A stretch of 64,000 nt of DNA, from the NCBI GenBank assembly GCA_003254885.1, contig QANT01008106.1, forward strand, positions 22,060 to 86,059. Direction: 5' to 3'. Made by a program: the position numbers and the translations under genes. The notes below the pieces were generated by a model, which saw only the letters and a program-made list of their open reading frames with translations, did not search any database and had not been told where the DNA came from. Shown here piece after piece: positions 57,938-64,000 of the stretch; within the stretch, counting starts at the first letter, position 1; each line of letters opens with the position of its first letter. Source of the stretch: Purshia tridentata. Its lineage: Eukaryota > Streptophyta > Magnoliopsida > Rosales > Rosaceae.

Positions 57938-60733
57938 TGAAAGCTCCGGTAAGTGACTCCCATACAACAGAGAACGGAGCAGGCTATGATATTAGCAATG
58001 GTTTCAGGGAGGTCAAGACCCATGAACATGACCCTTTGGCCCCTGGAGACCCTTGGATTCCAGTGGTGGCATACCAAAATTCAAGCAGAGTAAGCACGGA
58101 AGGGAGACCAGAAGTGTAGAATGGGATGAAGAAGAAGAGGGATGAAGAAACAGAGAGAGAAAATTGGGATGGTCAGAACTTCAGAACCGTGTGTTTTGTA
58201 TAATGTGGACGCGTTCCTGGGTGAGGGGCGGCTTTTGTTTATTCATTCTTTCTCTGACTACAGCTTCTGTATGACAGCAGCTCCTTCCAAGTTGTAAACT
58301 TGGAATATCAAACCCTGGACTTTTGGCCGTTGTCAGATGGGTTATTGACTTATTGCCAATGGATTCTAGTGTGAAAATAACAATGAGGCTTTAATAATGG
58401 ATCTACATCCTCTTTTCAATCTCTTTGTCTTGGCTATCCTTGACTTTTAATCCAAATGATTTACTGGAAATTGAAAGATTGTAATGTGTTTTTTAGTGTT
58501 ACTAAATTACTACTATGCCCTATAGAAAATGAAGAACCCTTAAATTTCGTACCAGTTAGATTAAAGTTTAAGAAAAGTTAAGATAAGGAGATAAAGCCAA
58601 ATTCTTTAATAATAGGTGTCTGACAGATACGAAAAACCAAAGGTGTCTGACAGATATTTTTCCTATCCAATAAATTTTAACATATCATTTCTTTCTATAA
58701 TAATAATATTTTTTTTGGCTAATGTCGCTTGATCAAAAAAGGGGGTCGATCCATCGGTATAACCACTATAACTATGATGAAACCCAAAAAAAAAAAAAAA
58801 AANACAAAAAAAAAAAAAAAAAAAACGCATGTAAGCCAATTTCAATAGCTCATGAAGAATCAGCCCTCAATTCTGACCAAGAAACGGTGGTGGTTGTCCC
58901 CAAAATATTTAACCATTTTAATTGTATTGTTTCAGCTTCTCTGCTTAATATAAATATGCTGCATGCAAGGCGTGGTAGTTATAAACCAGCCCATCATCAT
59001 CATTTAAATAATTAGCTAGGTCTTAAAAATAACTAGGATTCATTTCATGTTTAAAACAGTATTAGGGCCTTAATTAATATATGTAATAAGCTTCCCTGAT
59101 TCCTTGTTGTTATGTAACAAATGTCATCACCATTTTTCTTTTTAAATTTGGGTTTTTCGTGTCCAACCAAAAACATTCAAATTTTTAATCCTGGATGGGT
59201 CACTCTCATAGTGAGAAATGCTGATTTCAGTACCAATAAGAAAGCTTAAATATGTAATAACGTATGGTGTGAAAACATAGAGGAGAATCGCATCTTGGAA
59301 GTCATGGAAATGGACAATGAGGCTTTATATCAGAGAAATAGATAGACAACTTAATTAGTTGTCTCTTATAATCATGAAATATTTTCAAACTAATTTCCAT
59401 GTCATCTTTGGAAAAGAGTAAAGCCATACAATCATATCCGTAAAGTTTGACAAAACAGCATGACTATAACAGCATCAACATCCCACAAAGCCACAACACT
59501 TGATCTCAAACAAAAGAAATGGGAAAACCCCACATACAAAACAAAACCATAAACCACCAAAGCATTCAGCTACAAATCTCCAAAATAAAGTAGGCACTGA
59601 CTTTAAGGGCTAAAAGATTAGCTTCCTGGTTCCTCTAGCCATGAATCACCATAAAAATGCCATATACTTACCTTATTCTTGTAGAAAAAGAAATAACAAT
59701 ACTTGCCTTATTCTTATAAATGTCATTTTTGGTCTTTTCATTCTAAATAACTAAAACATTAGTCCTTTGGAGGAAGAAACTGTAGGTGTTTAACATTTGA
59801 AAGTGACAGTCTCAAGCCAAGGGAGTTCCTGCAAGTAAATTACAAATATGGACATGGATATTGATCAAACAGCCAAGGGAGTTCCTGCGTTTTATGGTTT
59901 TGGGTCGTCGCCCTTGATGATCATAGAACCTAATGTACGCTTTTAACATTAACAAAATTTATGTGTTAGGAGGCGAAGAAAAGCAAGGAAAGGCCATTGA
60001 TGTAATATTGGTACTTGAATTCCAAGATGTAATTAAGCTTTTAAGTACATAGAATAATTAATTGAACAAAATAAGGCTTTGCTTCTAGTGGAGCAATGAT
60101 AATTGCTCATCTTCATTGCATTGAACTGGGTTGACAATAAAACAGAGGAGGACAAAGTTAACAGTCATCAAGAGCAGGAACAAGTGGATCAAAGTTTTCA
60201 TTTTGGAATTTGGATAAACGTTAAAAACTTAAAATCATTCCCCATCTATCTTAAACCAAGAAAACAGAGTAGTAATACAAACAAAACGTAACCACGCAAC
60301 GGATTAAAATCAAGGCAAAAACAGAGTAAGCGGTCATCATATCAAACAAACAGAATAATTGAAACAAAAAGAGAAACCTCAAAAAGCAAAGAACTCAAAT
60401 CAGAGTGAAACAAGGTAGACCAAATAAAAGATGGACGATTAAGTAAACCTGTTTGATTCAATGTTGCTCTCCTTTTAAGATGGCTTCAAGTTTCAATACA
60501 TATGGTTCAACTTCAACCCATCTATTGAAACTTCACATGAAACAAAAATGAATGAAACAAAGATAGTATTATGGTTTGAGCGAGCTCACACAACATAATA
60601 TCTGAAACAAAAAATGAAAAAACACAACATAATATATATTCCACATTGACTACGACATGATTATATTGCAGAAGCACATTTCTTATTTCTTGGATATATT
60701 GAAATAAAGATGGAGACCAGCTGCGTAAGCATT
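57938..60733. other. 2.8-kb spacer between the two RLP genes
   Basis: It holds the 5' upstream region of RLP-A (to about 58300, GC-richer) and the 3' region of RLP-B. A poly-A tract with a sequence gap (N at 58803) lies at about 58785-58825. The spacer shows no third RLP or fragment of one. The remainder is AT-rich with nothing supported. Confidence 0.65.
58785..58825. repeat. Poly-A tract with unresolved base
   Basis: Two long A runs are joined by N-A-C, with the N at 58803. This is a homopolymer that sequencing or assembly did not resolve; a retroposon tail is possible but no body is recognised. Confidence 0.8.
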
Positions 60734-63700
60734 TTAACGTCCCCACCTTTGATTTATTTGAACATGTCTTCTGTGATTACCTAATCTTTCTTCCAGCTGA
60801 GGAAATATCTTAAGAAGGATGTTATACAGAGCTCTGTAATACCATTTTCTCCATCTCCTGCAAAACACAAGTGACCCTATGGCAATTCCGAAGCCAAATA
60901 TGAATCCAATTTCAACGCTTAAAAGATCCCAATCAATCTCATCATGTCCAGGATCTGGATGGCTTCCATTTGAATATGGTGGTGACGACCCTGGTCTTTT
61001 ATCTGCCGTCAAAGGAGGCCCCCATAATCCTTTGTTACCTTCGAAGGAAGCTTTGGGAAATGTTGAAAACTGAGTATTGGTTGAGATCCTGCCAAACAAT
61101 TGATTACTTGAGAGATTCAAAAATGAAAGGAAATTGAGTTTTGCGAACTCTTGGGGAATTTGGCCACCCATGTTGTTGATTGAGAGGTCTAAGGACTCGA
61201 GTTGAAACAAATTACCAAATGAAGATGGAATTTCACCAGTAAGAGTATTATTGGACAAGTTGAGAGCATATAGCAATCTGAGTTCTCCCATTTCCATAGG
61301 TATTGATCCGTGGAATTTGTTGCACGAGAAGTCAACTGAGGTGTAGACATTCAGAATCTTTACTAGCTCCATCTCTCGACCTTTGCTGATAAGAGTCAAC
61401 GTATTCTGATAATAAACCTGACTGAATTTGAAGACCTGAAATTGAGGGTGGGTGAGCTCTGGCGGGGGGTAATCTTCATTAACCATCATTGCCTTCCATG
61501 TTTTCAAGCAATTTCCTGGTATTTCTCCGCTGAAATTGTTGTTAGCTATGTCAACAATTTGAAGTACTGACCAAGTCCCATTGGTCTTAGGACATCCAAT
61601 TTGTCCATAAAATTTGTTGGATCGTAAAACAAGGACACGCAGAGTGGATATGTTCCTTAACAAGTGCGGGAAGGTATCTGACAACTGATTTTTTCCAAGG
61701 TTTAAAACCACTAACCTTGAGCATTGGGCTAGAGATTTTGGAAACTTGCCTTGTATCTTATTACCACTGAGGTCTAGAGTTTCTAAACTACAAGTTTCAG
61801 GAAATTTATCAGAGATCGTTCCGATCAGGAGGTTTCTCCTTAAATTAAGTATTCCAAGACCGTCCATTGTAGATAAGCATTGTGGAATTATGCCACTCAA
61901 AGAATTATTGGACAAATCAAGAACTAGAAGATTAAAAGCATTGCATATTGATTCCGAAACGATCCCATGGAAGTTATTGCTTGAAAGAGAGAAGAAGGTA
62001 GTACAAGTAAGGAAATCACCTATGTTAGTTGGTATGGTAGAGCTGAAGTTATTTCTTGAGTAATCCAGATAAGTGGCGAATGGTGGAAGAATTGGGATTT
62101 GTCCTTGAAGCTGGTTAGAATGAAGGTCAAGCATATACAGAGTAGAAGTAAGGTTAAGTGAAGGACCTTCTAGAGTTACCAGGAAGTTGCAAGAAAGATT
62201 TAGTTGCTGAAGATGAGTGAGATTCCAAATCCAGTTGGGTATCTCACCATGAATCTGGTTGTCTGAAAGGTCCAAAATCATTAATCTAGATTGATTTCTC
62301 AAGAAATCCGGAAATGTTCTTAACTTTCCAGAAGCCAAATTCAATGTGTAAATCTGAGGAAAGGAGGCAAGCGAGGAACTAGTATCATTATAACTGATCA
62401 ACAAGCTATTGTATGACAGATCGAGATTCGAAAGATTTTTGAATTGCTCTAGACTATTAAGTGAAAAGGAGCCGCTGAAGTTGTTTGAAGAAAGTGAAAG
62501 AATCTGAAGACCCCGGAGATTAAAGATAGACATGGGTATTGGCCCTTCCAAATTGTTACTACTCAAATCAAGGGTGTCCAGTAAGTAAGAAGAAATATCA
62601 TCAAATTCAAGCAATTGACCTGATAATTCATTGTTGGAAAGCTGTAGTTTCTGCAGCAGGGGAAGAGAAAACAAGGACAACGGAATGCTCCCATTAAGTC
62701 GATTGCTTCGCAAGTCAAGATTCACCAGATTAGTAAGGCTTTCCCAATGAGAGGAATCAATCTGACCTGTAAGATGATTGGAGGAAAGAATTATTTGGGT
62801 CAAATTCTTGGCCATACGGAAAAATGGAACTGAACCATTAAACTTGTTCGACGACAAGTCCAAATAAACCAACTGTGTAAGGTTTGCCATTGATTTGGGG
62901 ATTGGTCCAGTGAAATTGCAACTTGTAAGTTCGATTCTGGACAGCATATTGAGGTCACCAATCGAGTCCGGCAATAACCCTGAAAAATTTGTCAGTGTGA
63001 GAACTAGGGACCGAAGATATCCATTCTTTGGAAATTCTGGTAAGGAACCCTGAAGCTGTACGTTATTCGATAGGTCAATAGTCTGTAGTGTAGGCACCTG
63101 GAAGATCTTCTTTGGAAATTTACCATATAGTCCAGAACCACTGAGGCACAGAGAAGTCAAATTTGTGAAGTTCGAGAAGAATTCTGGAACTGGAGAAGAC
63201 AAATTATTATTGTCTAGATTAATAACTGAGAGGGAGTGAAGGTTCAGCAATGAAGAATCAATAGGGCCTGAAAGAGTACAACTGGACAAGCTCAACACCT
63301 TCAGCTTTGGCAGGGAAGATGATATTGCCTTGCACCAGTCAGCCCCCTGTGCTGATATGTTTACACCATCAAGATGAAGTTCAATAAGCTCTGAAAGGTT
63401 CCCAATGAGCAAATTCAAATTTGGGTTCTCAAGTTTCAGTGGAATCCCGGATGAGTAAATGGGGCTAGTAGAGAAATCAAGAATTACCAACCTTGTCAAG
63501 TGCGAAATCTCAATTGGAACCTGCCCTGCAAAGCCAGTATTTGTCAAATTCAAGTTACTCAAACTGGTTAGCTCACCAAACTTGGATGGAATCTGAGCCA
63601 AATTGAAGTTGTTATAAGCCAAATTCAGGTTCTCAATGTACTGCAGGCTGAAAAGGGTAGAATTCTCAAGTCCGCCCGAAATTGATTCGCTGCTTAAGTC

Positions 63701-63940
63701 GAGATGGGTAACACAACCGCCTTTGCACGACACACCTTCCCAAAAACAGTAATCTGAGCCATTATTCCACTTCACAAGCTTTGTAGATGATGCAGCCTTA
63801 AATTGGAGGGTGTTCTTCAATTGGAGCAACAAAGATAGCTGATCAGTGGGACATTGGCTAGAGACCACAAATATATGGAGGCTGAGTGAAACATAGAAAA
63901 TGGGCATCAAGAACAGCCATGACAGCAGTGGAATTCTCAT
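60734..63940 (-). CDS. LRR receptor-like protein, copy B (RLP, Ve1-like class)
   Basis: One uninterrupted frame of 1068 residues starts at the ATG at 63940. The first ~635 residues (signal peptide, N-cap, about twenty LRRs) are nearly identical to copy A with roughly twenty differences by eye. After YSRNNFSS the two proteins diverge strongly, although both keep the LRR, island (YYQNTLTLISKGREMELVK) and membrane plan. The transmembrane span (about 1006-1027, EIGFIFGFGIAIGS) and the 41-residue basic tail (RRWRKWYYRALYN) are of the common RLP form, unlike the acidic tail of copy A. The C-terminal cap reads GLWGPPLTADKRPG: the cysteine normally after GL is Trp, and the second cysteine is absent. 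No stop or frameshift is seen. Likely a surface receptor of the same kind as copy A. Confidence 0.95.
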   Translation of the reverse strand: MRIPLLSWLFLMPIFYVSLSLHIFVVSSQCPTDQLSLLLQLKNTLQFKAASSTKLVKWNNGSDYCFWEGVSCKGGCVTHLDLSSESISGGLENSTLFSLQYIENLNLAYNNFNLAQIPSKFGELTSLSNLNLTNTGFAGQVPIEISHLTRLVILDFSTSPIYSSGIPLKLENPNLNLLIGNLSELIELHLDGVNISAQGADWCKAISSSLPKLKVLSLSSCTLSGPIDSSLLNLHSLSVINLDNNNLSSPVPEFFSNFTNLTSLCLSGSGLYGKFPKKIFQVPTLQTIDLSNNVQLQGSLPEFPKNGYLRSLVLTLTNFSGLLPDSIGDLNMLSRIELTSCNFTGPIPKSMANLTQLVYLDLSSNKFNGSVPFFRMAKNLTQIILSSNHLTGQIDSSHWESLTNLVNLDLRSNRLNGSIPLSLFSLPLLQKLQLSNNELSGQLLEFDDISSYLLDTLDLSSNNLEGPIPMSIFNLRGLQILSLSSNNFSGSFSLNSLEQFKNLSNLDLSYNSLLISYNDTSSSLASFPQIYTLNLASGKLRTFPDFLRNQSRLMILDLSDNQIHGEIPNWIWNLTHLQQLNLSCNFLVTLEGPSLNLTSTLYMLDLHSNQLQGQIPILPPFATYLDYSRNNFSSTIPTNIGDFLTCTTFFSLSSNNFHGIVSESICNAFNLLVLDLSNNSLSGIIPQCLSTMDGLGILNLRRNLLIGTISDKFPETCSLETLDLSGNKIQGKFPKSLAQCSRLVVLNLGKNQLSDTFPHLLRNISTLRVLVLRSNKFYGQIGCPKTNGTWSVLQIVDIANNNFSGEIPGNCLKTWKAMMVNEDYPPPELTHPQFQVFKFSQVYYQNTLTLISKGREMELVKILNVYTSVDFSCNKFHGSIPMEMGELRLLYALNLSNNTLTGEIPSSFGNLFQLESLDLSINNMGGQIPQEFAKLNFLSFLNLSSNQLFGRISTNTQFSTFPKASFEGNKGLWGPPLTADKRPGSSPPYSNGSHPDPGHDEIDWDLLSVEIGFIFGFGIAIGSLVFCRRWRKWYYRALYNILLKIFPQLEERLGNHRRHVQINQRWGR

Positions 63941-64000
63941 TGCAAGCTCTGATATGTGACACCAAAGGGTCGCTGAGGAGGGAAAGTGGAGAGTAATGGA
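63941..64000 (-). other. Upstream edge of RLP-B
   Basis: Only 60 bases of the RLP-B 5' region are present. They resemble the RLP-A upstream region for about 20 bases next to the ATG and then diverge. Confidence 0.6.

Overview
This is a plant nuclear window. The genes are split by short AT-rich GT-AG introns, intergenic DNA is AT-rich, and the families are plant-specific: IQD, a DUF810/MUN protein, a PAS-Raf kinase, plant LRR receptor-like proteins (RLPs) and an eL24 of plant type. Sequence style and RLP type suggest a woody rosid, plausibly Rosaceae, but I cannot fix the species. Two single N positions (30057 and 58803), one beside an exact-looking duplication, suggest a draft assembly of a heterozygous genome.

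Layout from left to right. (1) 149-6784, minus strand: the first 16 coding exons of a DUF810/MUN-domain (PATROL1-like) gene whose 3' part lies outside the window. (2) 8646-12729, minus: a five-exon multi-pass membrane RING-H2 E3 ligase. Its third intron carries a terminal-repeat retrotransposon in miniature (TRIM) with a Mutator-like element nested in its left LTR. (3) 12730-16196: the shared upstream region of the RING gene and RFC2, holding a 1.1-kb block with inverted ends. (4) 16197-19423, plus: RFC2, the clamp-loader small subunit. (5) 20387-21331, plus: ribosomal protein eL24 with site II and telo-box promoter motifs. (6) 21332-26650: gene-poor DNA with tRNA-like (SINE-like) remnants. 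(7) 26651-29153, plus: an apparently active rhomboid protease. (8) 30472-34457, minus: an IQD calmodulin-binding scaffold. (9) 39262-43835, minus: a PAS-domain Raf-like kinase. (10) 45174-45961: a PIF/Harbinger-like MITE. (11) 46016-46600, minus: a YbhB-type PEBP protein. (12) 50842-51465, plus: an intronless bHLH of the LAX1/ROX type. (13) 52306-53750: a Mutator-type MITE and, just beside it, a solo LTR. (14) 54527-57937 and 60734-63940, both minus: a tandem pair of LRR receptor-like proteins that are almost identical in the first ~635 residues and diverged after that.

The left half is a housekeeping and regulatory block. From memory, the RING-RFC2-rhomboid neighbourhood resembles Arabidopsis At1g63120/At1g63160/At1g63170 and its duplicate At1g12750/At1g12760, so it looks like conserved microsynteny with transposons inserted into introns and intergenic space. 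The right end is a fast-evolving RLP cluster of probable immune-receptor type. I found no operon-like or wholly new system. The most informative signals are the mosaic RLP pair, including loss of the C-terminal cap cysteines in one copy, the nested TRIM/MULE, the precise MITE and solo-LTR insertions, and a GC-AG intron in the MUN gene. All exon boundaries were derived by hand from splice sites, reading frame and remembered family sequences, and every junction kept the frame.
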